64,000 nucleotides of DNA from Acheta domesticus (lineage: Eukaryota > Arthropoda > Insecta > Orthoptera > Gryllidae). Shown in pieces: positions 34,335 to 46,425 of the stretch. Positions within the stretch are counted from its first letter, which is position 1. Every line of letters starts with the position of its first letter. The stretch is taken from NCBI GenBank assembly GCA_031308135.1, contig JAHLJT010009436.1:221293286-221357285 (forward strand), given 5' to 3'. The notes under the pieces are model-generated. The model was given only the letters and a program-made list of their open reading frames with translations. It did not search any database and was not told the DNA's origin. The position numbers and the translations under genes are program-made.

Positions 34335-35590
34335 GAGTCACGTAACTTTAGCACCTCCTGTAACTTTTGAACGGTTGAAGTTATTGCAATGCAGTTTTCA
34401 CGAAAGTGCATGAGGGAAAGGGGCTAATTGATACGTGCATTAATTTCTATTTTATCACTTGTATTTTACGAGATTTTTTAGGTAACTTTGTTTTTTCAAA
34501 TGGAACTATACATATTTTTTCAGTCCACCATGACGAGCGTAAAAAGACAAATCCAATGATGTACATATTGTCATATGTTAGATGAGGATTTTTTTGATTA
34601 ATTTTGATTTTTGCGACCGGGGTTTAACGGACGTTTTGAATAGTCCACCACACAAGGTCATGCAGCGCTCCACCAGCACACGTGCGCCCGGCGAAGGGAA
34701 GGGAAGGGGAGGGATCTTATTTGAAAATACGAAAAATAGTATTCCAAGTATTCACAAAACCATTGCAGTTTTTTCCTGAACTGTGCTTTCCATCCATCTG
34801 CATTTTCTCATTTTCGTCTTTCTTTGATTGAAGGAATTAAAGGATGGAAAATAAGAATTTGTCATAAGTTTGTATTGTAATAAAATTGTTTATAACTTCA
34901 ACTCCATTTAATGGGATTTCATAAGATACGTAGTAATGGGATCTTGAAACAAAGCACAATAAGAATAAATAATTAAAACTGTACAAAAATATATTGTATA
35001 TTTTGAGCAAACAATTTCAATGTTAATACGAATATAATAATAACTTAGGGATAGAAATACTCTTATTTCAATAAATACTACTTAAGACAAATCCGTATTT
35101 TCAATCCCTAAGAAACACAAAATATCTGAAAATGGATCAGGATGGAAAGGAGAGTTCAGGAAAAAGTGCAACAGTTTTGTGAATATTTTTCGTATCCTCA
35201 AGTACTTAAATCCCTTCCCTTCCCCGACCCCGCGTTTGCTGGGGGAGCGCTGCGTGACCTTGTGGGGCTGACAGTTACAATGAAAATATCCGTTAAACAC
35301 TAGTCGCAAAAAATCACAATTACTCAAAAAAATGCTTATCTAACATATTACAATATTTATATCTTTGGATTCGTCTTTTTACGCTTGTTATTATAGACTG
35401 AAAAAATATGTATAGTCCCATTTGAAAAAACAAAGTTACCTCAAATATCTCGTAAAATAAAAGTGATAAAAGAGAAATCAATACACATATCAATTAGCCC
35501 CATTCCCTCATTCACTTCCGTGAAAACTGCATTGCAATATCTTCAACCGTTCAAAAGTTACAGGAGGTGCTAAAGTTACGTGACTCACCC
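34331..35590. mobile_element. 1.26 kb foldback element with ~470 bp inverted arms
   Basis: The left terminus GGGTGAGTCACGTAACTTT and right terminus AAAGTTACGTGACTCACCC are perfect complements. Complementarity then continues, with scattered mismatches and small indels, to about 34810 on the left and 35120 on the right, around a ~310 bp AT-rich spacer. A GC-rich block (CACAAGGTCATGCAGCGCTCC...GAAGGGAAGGG on the left) is preserved in inverted form on the right. No transposase is encoded. The flanks are TA-rich on both sides, consistent with insertion at TA. Confidence 0.85.
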
Positions 35591-38500
35591 TGTATATATT
35601 GATAACGAGATTTTATTTATTCTTCAAAAATTAATACGATAATACCGATATTTATATGTTATACTTCAAAAATTAATTTATGTTGCAAAGAGCATGTACG
35701 AATTAAGATTAAATGACATTTAACAAAGAATGCAACTTATTGATCATTCGTTAAGCTACAAAAAGCATCCAATTTTTTACAGACCCATCGAAAATACATT
35801 TATAATCTCATTCCACGTTGATCGGATTATCTCTCACCAATAACGTCAGATTTTGTTGATGTTATCAGGTTATGTAAAATTTAAAATGATTAATAACTCA
35901 AATGTCTTTGTGCAACTCTAAAACCATCGTTCTTAGGCCAATGCCAAAATAATATTATACAAATCAGAAGTATTTAATATAATTAATTATGCGCAATGAA
36001 ATCATTAGATTTTTTTCATTCTATGCATGTAGCACAAATAGCTTAGAGAAATCACAGCAATATCAAAGATAACCAATAGGGGTAGCTTCTTATTCGAACT
36101 GAACTTTTCGAATAGGCACTCTAAAGCATGAAATAAGAAACTGGAACAATATTAACATTATACTTCCTAGGTTGGAGGGAAGGCTCATGGGGAAATGACT
36201 AGCAGATATACATTTTGCCTCTGGAGTTTCAGTTCAATCCTTGGGCAATATGTGGTGTGCGTGTGAAATCCATGTGTAATATGTGGTGCAGTTTGCCTAA
36301 ACAACTATAGCAAATATCAGAGGAACTGATAGAATTCCACCATGGAATGTGGCAACAATCGCAACTAGCACAAAAATTCACCTGGGTTTTCTAAAATTGT
36401 TTCACGATTCCCTAGAGAACTGCGGATCCTAGTTCACATTCCTATTCACTGAAAAGTAGGGAAATTTCGAAACAAAAACCCTCTTAAATTTAACTTTAAG
36501 AAATTGATTCCTATTATTCATTATAATGATTTACTATTAATAGTGGAGTTTGATTCTGTTGCGTCATTTTCGATCGGTTACTCCTAGTAAATAAATAATA
36601 AACAAGTCATAAATAGCCTCTGAGTTGCACGAAATGATCACTTGATTTCGAATTACCATGTTATCCTGTCGTTTTTGTGCTGCCGATGAGGAACAGAACA
36701 ACTACAAGAAGTTTTTGATCTCTGTTTCAGAATATGTGTAATACTCTACGCAATACAATGCAATATATTTTTTGTATTAAAACTATGAAAAACGTGTGGT
36801 AAGAGACACAAACTATTAGCATTCTCTAGTATTCCTATATTGTTGGTCACAGAACACGAGGCCGCATTTCGTCATGTGCTGGGAAGCAAACGTTTGCTCG
36901 CTGCCGAGAGCGTTGTGTACACAGGAGAAGGGGAGTAGGGCTCTGCTCTCCGCAGCAGGAAAACAGCCCCTGCTCGCGGGCTCGTATGGAGTGGCACATT
37001 GATTTATTGACACCTGTCGCCGACTGGTGGTCAGCAAACACACTCGTACCGCCCAAAAATGCTCTTTCAGAGTCACGGTCTTCCTTATTCTTTATAACAG
37101 TCGTTGATGCATAAATAAATTGGTCCTTTAAAACAATGCTGAAATTTCATCTTCCTCTAAATTCATTATTTATTTACAAAGACGGCGAGTAACAGACGTG
37201 CTATTTTCTAACCCACCTATTGCCCTGCAGATAAAAACTTTATATGTATATTTACGGCACTTGTCCTGATTCTCTGATTAAGAACTTACCTCCGCACAAC
37301 ATCACATACTGCTACATTGGCACACGTACATTGGCTTGCGATCTCACTGTGTTCCTACTCTCGCATACGTGTCTTCCCAGACCTAGTTGCCGCACCATCC
37401 ACTCTTTTCCCCGTATACATACGAGGCGGTATAGTCACCAAACATGATGCCACCCTCACGTTCACTGTATATTTTCTAAAATATTTAAACTATTGCAGAT
37501 TACGTCACTTAATGAGTAAAAGAACTTTGACCAAATCAGGAATGATCTCGCCACTTTTCAGACCAAAGAAGCCATTCCAGCCGCAAGAAAACCTGGCGCC
37601 AATGCACCGTAGGTAATTTCTCTGGCATTGAAAAGCCCGCATATACCCGAAGGAAAGCATTCTGGCTGCCAGCGCTAATGGATACACATGGGGGCTTGAT
37701 GACCACGCGCGCGACGCTCTGCGACGCGGCGGATACAAACAATAAAACGTTCGTTGACTGCCTCGTGGCTGCGTCTCCTTGCTCTTGGAGAGGCACGGGG
37801 TTCCTCCCCTCACACCTCTACGTCGACTTAGTCCTAAACGGCTCGTAATTCAGATAATTCAAGAAATCACAGGGCAGAATGCACCACAAAGAATTTGTGT
37901 GTGTTTAGAAAAGCATTAATTGCTGAATAATTGTAAGAGAAAACTCAGACGTTTTACGGGGAAATGTGTAAACTGCCAATGGAATAGTCTTGGTCTTAAA
38001 GAAAAAAACAAGAAAAAATATGTTAGAGGTAGAATAAAACACAATACTTTTTTACCGCATAAGTAAGTCACTTGTAAAAGATCTATTTTTTTTAAAAAAT
38101 ACACAGAATGGAAGGTAAACACCAAACCGAACTAAGAAATATAAATTATTGGTTTGTAGTGACAATTCCAGGAAACCTTGCGTTTCATGATGTTGTTGGT
38201 ATTGTTTCCCTGCTAATGTAAACACATGTTCACTACTCAAAATTTCCGCTTCAAATCAAATATTTGCTTCTAAAAGAAATCCCACAAAATATTACAGACA
38301 AGTTAATAACAACAAATTTGATATTAAAACTTGGAAACAAAAATAGGTAAATATGTACTCTTTTTATGCAAATTAACTCGCACTTTCCTTGCATGTAATA
38401 TTTATTTTATAATCTTTGTACATATTTCGTGCAAGATATACTCAAGTATACACGATTTTTATTTTTTATTTTAACTATCATTGGTTTGCGGTCATGTAAC

Positions 38501-40335
38501 ATGCTATCGTACGTTTAATCCCATCATAATTGCCAGGTGGTCTGAATCCATGTAAGTAAGTGGTGAAAAGCAGAAGAACGAACTGTTGTTTATACGCAGG
38601 CTTTGAAGTTACATCTGAATTGGGGGCTGGTAATCTAATTCCCTAACGGTTGCCTCAATTCCATTCAGTAAATTTCACCCCTATTCTGCGTGGGCCAAAT
38701 CTGAAAAGGAGAAACGTGTCTTCACGAAGTCTTCATCGAAAACCTATTACCGAGCTCTCGATGCTGGCGCCAATCGATTCTCCCGAAGCGCAGCCGGCTG
38801 GCTCAACGTTATGACAGGAAGTCCCTCTCGGCGTGGGGAGAAAACGCGGGTTAAAAGTGAAAGGGCGAAAATGCGTAAAGTGCAACCAACGAATGAAGAC
38901 CCCTCAGGGAGAACACAGCGCAACCAAGAGCCAACGCGGAGCTAAATCAAATTAGAACCCGTCAAAAAGACACATTACGCCACGAAGCGGCGACGGGCCG
39001 ACAGAAAACAACGTGAACGGAGGAAAACGCACAGCGCCGCCAAATCGAGTTAGCTAGTGAAGCGGGCACAGAAAGAAGCAGTAACGGCGGACGCTGGTGT
39101 GTGAATTAAAGGCGAGGATGTGAAAATAACAGAATCGTTGTTGAGTAGATGGCGATATAGAGAAAAATGCAAAATAGAAGCGCAATCCAAACTGTTACGC
39201 AAAAATTACACAATCAGATATACGGGAAGTGTGATCCGATATTATAGAAACAAATATTCATGAAACGAAGAAATTCATTCATATGCGTGGAAACAAACCT
39301 TAAAAATGTGATTGACCAGCAACGTCATTGAGTGAACAGTGATTGTTAAATAGAAACGAAAAGCAAAGAATGGATTCTCGATCAATGAACAAACTCCGAA
39401 AGTTACAATTTCCTTTACGTATAGCTATTGCAAGTATGCGTATTGTTTTCAATTATAATTTCGATATCTACTTCCAAAACCTGCGTACATGCTAACACAG
39501 GTAGGTGGAAACACTTAGCAATACTTCCTGTGGACAATTTGATACTGATTTTCCCTTCATAATTTCCTTTACAAAACAACTCCAAAAAATGCAACTTGTT
39601 GCAACTTAGGGCAACTTCTTTTTTTATTACTACCAATTTAGCTACACGAAGCATTCGTTGCCTCATTACCTCTCAAAAATAGTACACCATTTAGAAAAAA
39701 TAGACTCGCAAAGTTTCTTTCAAGATTTTAGTTTACGTTCAACGTTCTATTCCTGAGGGAGTGCGCCAGGAAGGTCTCTACGCACCAAGCAGAATCAGGG
39801 GCTCTTATTAAAAATTGCAATTACGTTCGTAGCAACCACGTCACTAGCAAACAAGTAAAGGAAACAACACTTCCAGCATCTGTTATGATTGTGGTGAATA
39901 CGCAATATAGGTTTTCTTTTGTTACAAGGTGCAGCTAGTGCTACGAACATAATTTCTGTTGCTAGCGTTCTCGCTAGCCACTGGAGTCACTACGAAGAGA
40001 CTTTCCTGTCGCACAGTACTATCATACGTGGTCATATTTCACTCTTACTCATACAATGACGTATACTACAAAATAATTCATCCACACGAATGCATCGTGC
40101 AGCACATGACCATGTAGAAGACCAATAATACTATCATTTATCAATCCATTGTTTTCATTTTTAAAACAATTCGCCCTCATAATTCCAATAGTTGCTGCTG
40201 ACTGAAGTTGAAAACGGCATTATTTTGTTTAAATAGCAGCCTCGTCTTGCAACTGACGCGTTAATTCCCAGTTCATAAACATTGCTTTTATCCCATAAAG
40301 TACTGCAATTTTAGGTAACAGGTTCTCCCCACGGA
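35591..40335. other. long AT-rich non-coding stretch
   Basis: 4.7 kb without a recognisable gene, RNA or full element. Locally GC-richer patches at 36850-37070 and 37660-37810 hold short frames without domains. Around 36160-36245 a GGTTGG...AGTTCAATCC pattern faintly resembles a tRNA-like SINE head but cannot be supported. Confidence 0.45.
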
Positions 40336-40770
40336 GATTTCATTGTGTTTCACGCGCCATTGGGGGCTTTGGGAAGCTGTGCTGCGCGGTGCGGCGAAGC
40401 ACGTGCAGGCGCGGCCCGCCGAGCCGGCTGCTGCCCAACGCCGGCGGCACAGCGTACGCGCGGTCCCGGTCCCGGTCTTGGTTCCGTTCTCGGCCGCCCC
40501 GCCGCGCCGCACCCCGCCCCGGCCAACGGGTGGCTTATGTCATCGGCCGAAGGAGCAGCAGCGCGTGGCGCGCTCTGCAATTACGACGGCGACGCACCCG
40601 CGCCGCATCCGCCCACGCCGCTTCCGGGCGGGGCTTCCTGGCGGCGGGCAAGGCGTCACGCGGGTTGCGTCCTCCTCCGGCCGCCCACTCGACACGGCCT
40701 ACCGACGCTGCTCTCCGCATCTGGAATACGTTGCGACTGCAATAAGAGAACGCGGTGTGTGTGGCGGAAC
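40336..40770. promoter_or_regulatory. CpG-rich island
   Basis: Dense CpG. Frames up to 162 codons overlap in several phases on both strands, which indicates composition rather than coding. Confidence 0.4.
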
Positions 40771-41375
40771 ATAGAGGCATTTCGTGGAGTCGTTTTTGTC
40801 AAAGAAAGCAACACAAACAGAATAAGATGTTGAAAGAACACAAAAATCGATGCTTCTAGACTATGGTGTTCATAATATTACGAGTATAAACACACACTAG
40901 TATCCAAATATATTAAACTTCTATCAAGAACTCTTAATTGGGCAAACAATTTATTGTTTTAAAATGTAATAATGAAAGTTGTAAATCAAGCCTGCAATTT
41001 ATTGAAAAACCTCATACTAAAATCCGGAGATGCATTGCACTACATGTTAACAACACTAACACCAAGTTATTTTGAAATGAAAATGTCAATATTTAGACAA
41101 AACTACAACATTCTGAGATGTTTCCACAACTACCATCACTCTCCATATACGTAGTGTAAGTGAACTCATTTAAAAACGCACGGTCGTGCATCGTTACCCA
41201 GTAACATTAAGATGAAGTACCACACGACATCCCAGTGACCTATTCAGCGCTTGCCGCAAACTGTGATATTTATTCATAATGAAACGATACATACACCGCT
41301 ACTCGAAAAATCAAGATATCAAAAAATGTTCACTAAATAATGGGACAGCAGATTTGCTACAACATTATCTTCCAG
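40771..41375. other. AT-rich non-coding stretch
   Basis: Nothing recognised. Confidence 0.5.
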
Positions 41376-41940
41376 TAGAGCTAATTCATTAGTCCCTTGG
41401 TACCTCTAGGTACTGTAAGTCAAAGTATCAAATAACGCCGAAGACTAAAGCTCTATATTTTGCGCCAGTTCAAATGTCTGTTGAAAGAATATTCATTAGA
41501 CCACGTGAACTAGTTTGATCAATCAGCTCTGATCTATAGTTTCCCGTGATATCTACGATCAATACCAGGAGAACGCCGGAGCAGTGTCCTAAAAGAGGGG
41601 TCACGGAGCGCTTACGATCTTTCTTTCCTCTTCCTTGTCCTACTCTCACCTCTTACATATAAACAATTGCATTTATTTCTGATTTGCCGTTTGCGGCATT
41701 TCAAATAAAAGAATTAGAGGAGGGTTTTCATTCGCGAACTTAGAGTATGCCACGGTTGGCGCTTGTGAAAGATACTTCGATGGAGAAAATTCCCCTCAAG
41801 CCAACAAATAAGTCGGAGTCGGATTTCGCCATCCAGTGGGGAACCACTATCACCTCCAGCGATAAAAATATGCTCTACACTTAGAGAACAAACGACTATA
41901 GCCGTTGACGCCCCCCAAAACACTAAATAACCAATCAATC
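41376..41940 (+). mobile_element. old near-full-length copy of the 554 bp SINE
   Basis: This plus-strand copy shows a decayed head (AGTCCCTTGGTACCTCTAGGTACTG, 41391-41415), then ACTAGTTTGATCAATCAGCTC, CAATACCAGGAGAACGCCGG, CTTTCTTTCCTCTTCC, the block TCGGATTTCGCCATCCAGTGGGG, TTGACGCCCCCC and the CAATCAATCAATG tail near 41933-41945. The order matches the complete copy throughout. Box B is mutated (GGTACTGTAAGTC), so the internal promoter is probably dead. Confidence 0.7.
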
Positions 41941-42599
41941 AATGAACCACTTCACTTAGGCAGTTCCTGTTGAATGTGCTGAGTATAAATGCTTTAAAAA
42001 CCAATTATCCTTATATTTTAATGTCACATGAACCTAAAATCATACAAAATATTAATGCGCCAAGCAGACCTTTATGCGTCACGAGTATCCCGCAAAAGCG
42101 CCCATTTCGCGGTAAACTGACCCATCAACGGAAACTAGCCGCAATACAATCCGTCAAGTACATCAGCAAAGCGATTTGCCCAACTGTCATTCCGGCACTT
42201 CGAGTAGCCTTACTGTGATGCACATTACTGATTGCGTTGCTGCCAGCCTCGGTTATTCTGAAAATGTGACTTATCTTAGCGCATCCTTCCTTGAAGTAAC
42301 AAATAAATAATATAAATCCTTGTTGGAGGTACTACCATTAGCAGTAAAAGTTATAAACTGCAAATTATCTTCATTATCTACGTAATCCCTCAGTAATCCC
42401 AATAGTGTTCTTACATTACTGCGAACAAAACTTCACAAAGAAATAAGTACGTGGAATCATTAATTAGACGTCTCTTACCTTGAGTTTGCCCTTGCAATAG
42501 TAATTTAAAGAACACAATGGCGTTCCTTTTAGTCCTTGATGGAGACTAAACAATGATCAGAACAACACGCCAGTCCGCTAGACACCACAATGGCCATTT
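41941..42599. other. non-coding stretch
   Basis: Nothing recognised. Confidence 0.5.
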
Positions 42600-43020
42600 G
42601 TCATTCCGCAAAGACCTTGCTCTAGGTCGAGCTCTAGCTCCACACGCGGGGCGGTCGCCACAACCGGATACGGAGCGGCTTCCGTCCCCAAGGCCGGCAC
42701 TAGGCACAGCGATCAATGCTATTCGGCTTGGGCGGTCAAGCGGGAAGCGGCGGCGCGACCACGGGGCCGCCCATTGGGCCCAGCGCTCCGCCCGCCCCGG
42801 CCTGGCCGGCGCGTCGTATTGGGGTCATACAGACTTTCCTCGCGCTCCGGCGACTGTCGCCACGCCACGACCCACCCCCATCGCCTCGTCACAAAACCAC
42901 ACATCACGCGGCATCGAGCCACACCGTGCACGCGGCCAGCCTCGACACGGTATAATCCGCGCTGCGCCACGCTGCGTCACGGGCTCTGCCCCGCACACAG
43001 GAAGCGCGGTCCACTGGTGA
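42600..43020. promoter_or_regulatory. CpG-rich island
   Basis: CpG-dense block. Frames up to 155 codons on overlapping phases have no domain. Confidence 0.4.
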
Positions 43021-43279
43021 AAAGTACGAGCACAAAGCGGCATTTACCAAGCGCTGACAGAACACACCGGCACCACTCGAACATACACGCGTAAGCTAGA
43101 AATTGATGGGCGAAAGCATATGCTGCGGTCAGATTGTCAATGTCATCCTGGGGCAGCAATTCGGTGTTACCGCCTCTGAGTAGTTTCCAGCCTGGAGGTC
43201 CGCGAGATGGGCCATTACTTAAAATAATAAAAATAAAAATAATAATAACACTAATAGCAGTAATAATAATGAAGATAAT

Positions 43280-43280
43280 G

Positions 43281-43332
<52 letters not shown>

Positions 43333-43356
43333 GAAGAAGAAGAAGAAGAAGAAGAA
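43280..43356. repeat. compound (ATA)n-(AAG)n microsatellite
   Basis: About 16 ATA units (43280-43328) pass directly into about nine AAG units (43330-43356). Looser AAT-rich sequence precedes from about 43226. Confidence 0.95.
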
Positions 43357-44876
43357 GGCAAGGCTTGGCCTTAAAAACTGGCACATTCAGACAATGCAAA
43401 AGGCTGTTCTCCTGAGTACTGCACGCATCGTGAGAAAGTTTATCAATGTAACTTCACATCGAATTCTGACCGCCCGAGTTTGCAAGCAAAGCAGGCACCT
43501 TGGTTCTCCAAAGGTCCCGGTGTCTGTTGCAGTACACATTGAGAATTTCTCAATGTAGCCCATGGGTAAATTAAGTAGGAAAGAGATCCACCGCTTAAGT
43601 TCAATTGGAAACCATGGCTTCAGAGAAAACTAAATGGATTGTTACGAGATACAACAATTTTAATTTTCTTTCTTCAGCGAGAAAAATATTTAACCTTTTC
43701 CGTGTTCACGATTTGAGTAAATTTCATCACGATTCCCTGAGACGCAGGATCGATCGCGTCCATCTCCAGCTCCACCCACATGTGGGGTGCGGGGACTGGG
43801 AACGGGGCAACAACCGCCACTCCCAATCAACTTACATTTCCCTATCCACGAGCATTAGCGTGATCATTTTCTCTGGGTAGGCTCCAGCGCAGATTGACGT
43901 ATTATTATTAATTGCAACATATCAAAATGACTTTGAGTGGAAAGTAACGAATTGTATATTAAAGACATCGTCATTTTATCACACTTCTAGCGCCCCTCTG
44001 TTTCTTGTCACTCCTGCGTCTTCAACAAGAGGTTGGTCATTCTGATAAGCTAAGTTGGTGTATGTGTGGTGACTATGGGGTTAGTCCACCCGAAAAGCCT
44101 ACCCCGGGCCACCCTTCGTGAAATCAAGCTGACTATGGTAACTTAGCATATTGGTCTCGCGAGCACATGCACTGCAGATGCTTTGAAGACTCAGAACGCC
44201 AGAGCATTCCCCCTGTGATGTGCAAGTTCGCAAATAAGCGGGAGGTTCAAGACGCACAACTTACGAAGGACCGGACGTAAAACGTAATTGTGAATTGAAA
44301 ATATTATCAATAAGCACATTATGAAGTAATGACAGAAGTTTTGTTTTTCATTAAATGTTTGAGTAGGCTCCGCTTTGCAGTCTAATAGGTAGCTACGCCA
44401 TTGGCCATCAGTTTATGGTAAGAAGACTACTGGAATGTATGAAGAAGACTGTTTTCGTTAACAGGAAGTAAAGAAATCGCTTACTACTGTTCACAGAATA
44501 TATGTTCAATATACGTAAACAGAAGTGACAAAGCGATTGTAATCACAAATATCATGCGATGACATTCAAATATGATAATCAGAAGAACTACAGATATGTA
44601 CCTTTTTTAGTCTCTTTGTAAACCAAACTAAAAACACAAATAAAAAAACTTATCGCTGCAAACGTCCTATTGCTGCATAATTTCCTTCACAACAAATTTA
44701 TAATTAATTAATACCAGTGCCCTGGATCAGCAAAAATGCTGCTGAATAAAACAACACTAAATGGTTTTTCAAACAGAAGCAACGCATACTCAGTATGCCA
44801 TACTGCTTAAGAACAATAAAAAAAGCTCTTGTAAAACACAACAATAAATTAAATAGTTTAATAATCGGAAAAGTGT
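43357..44876. other. non-coding stretch
   Basis: A 91-codon frame at 43605-43880 has no domain. No gene or element end recognised. Confidence 0.45.
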
Positions 44877-46425
44877 AATATTACTTCCGCAGTCCCTCAC
44901 GTCAGGGTCATTGGCCCACTGTTGTTTCTTATCTTTGTAAATGATATATCGCAAAATATAACGTCAAAAATTCGACTCTCTGCCGACGACTGTATATTAT
45001 ATAGGGTAATTACAGAACAGCACGATATGATTCAACTACAGGAAGATTTAAATAAGATTCATGATTGGGCAAGAGCTAATAAAATGACTGTAAATGGAAA
45101 TAAAAGTAAAGTGATCACATTTTGTAGGGCCAGAGACTTTCATACATTGCCTTATCAGCTAGGTAATGACGTAGTTCCGCGAGTCTCAAACTGTAAATAC
45201 CTTGGCATCCTCCTGGATAGCAAGTTGGGATGGGAGAAACAAAGTAACTATGTAGTGGGTAAAGCTTGGAGGTCTTTGCATTTCGTCATAAGAAATCTTA
45301 AAAAATGCAATACGAAAGCAAAAGAAATCGCGTATACCTCGCTTGTTAGGCGAGTAATGGAATATGGAGCTAGTTGTTGGGATCCGTACAGAATAGGATT
45401 AAAGAAGAGCTTAGAGAGGATACAAAACAGAGCGGCAAAATACACTTTTCGGAGGAACATACCTGCACATTGGGAATCGTTAGAACATCGGAGAAATAGG
45501 GCTCGACTTTGCGTAACGTACAAATTTTACACTGGTGGCTCTGCATGGCAGGAAATACGGGGAAGGCTAGATAAACCAGATTATTTTAATAGATTTGATG
45601 ATAAATATAAAATTAGAACTAGAATTCAAAGAACGGATGTAAGCAAATTCTCCTTTGTAAACAGAACAATCGTAGATTGGAACGATTTGCCTGCGACAGT
45701 TTTTGAGCCCTTTCCTTGCTCAGCGCGTGGTTTTAGAAAAAAAGTATAGGAAATTAATCAATGGAGTGAAAACGTGCAGTGAAGTGAAGTGAAAGGTGCG
45801 ATTATGGGTAGTAAACTAAAAAGTACTGAGCTATTAGTATTTAGGTAAAGTTTTATGAGGTGCAGTGACGTGAAGTGAAGTGTAGTGAGGTGATTTCATT
45901 TCGTAGTTTATTTCGCTAACCTAAAGCGTCTTTTATAGGCTATTCTGACAAAAGTTGGTACTTACTGATTGATGTTAACGAGTGTTTTACTTGTTAGAAA
46001 TGTAAAAATTATTATAAGTATTGTATATTATTATGTTGTAGGTAAAAGTGCTTATCCATATTTGTCTGAATTGATTGTGAGTGAATACTTGTAGGATTGT
46101 GTGTATGCGAGTGTTCCTATGTCTTTGTATGATATGTATGTAAGCGTGTATGTTTGGATGTATGAATGTTGGTGTAATATGTAAGTAAGTTAATTTACTT
46201 AAATGTTGGTATATATGTAGTTTCATTTGTTGTATATGTATAAGTATGTAAATGCAATTGCATGTTCTAGGTAATGACGAAAATAATTTGTTTGTTTTTA
46301 TATTGATTTTTTATATATTGTTTTTATTATTAATTGTGTTTTGTAATTTTAATGTACTTTTATGTTTCTGTATTTTGCCACCGGGCAACATCAGCCCAAT
46401 TGTAGAATAAACCTTATATCTATAA
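44877..46425 (+). mobile_element. 5'-truncated non-LTR retrotransposon (LINE), copy 2
   Basis: It is longer at the 5' side than the copy at 7140. It begins inside the reverse transcriptase at about 44877 (NITSAVPHVRVIGPLL, the degenerate VPQGSVLGP region) and runs to a 3' end with CACCGGGCAACATCAGCCCA, AATAAA at 46406-46411 and a short TATC-type tail. It is nearly identical to copy 1 over the shared part, but carries fewer GTGAA units after the stop and a small insertion near 46265. Confidence 0.85.
44883..45749 (+). pseudogene. reverse transcriptase fragment with altered catalytic motif
   Basis: In frame from about 44883, it encodes VIGPLLFLIFVNDI, the catalytic-loop region LSADDCILY (ADD at 44983-44991), WARANKMTVNGNKSK, CKYLGILLDSKLGW, then the thumb and C-terminal region shared with copy 1, ending DWNDLP...RKKV. 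RT motif C is normally YADD or FADD, and here the aromatic residue is Ser. This suits a copy inactivated by mutation as well as by truncation: the fingers, the first catalytic Asp and the endonuclease are absent. It belongs broadly to the Jockey/CR1/X-element type by its WNxLP end. Confidence 0.85.

Noticed and set aside
36160..36250. tRNA-like SINE head (AGTTCAATCC)
   Set aside because: Box A is not convincing and no tail or target-site duplication was found.
40343..40833. Frames of 118-162 codons in the CpG island
   Set aside because: Three overlapping plus-strand phases and minus-strand frames are open together, as expected from GC-rich sequence poor in stop codons.
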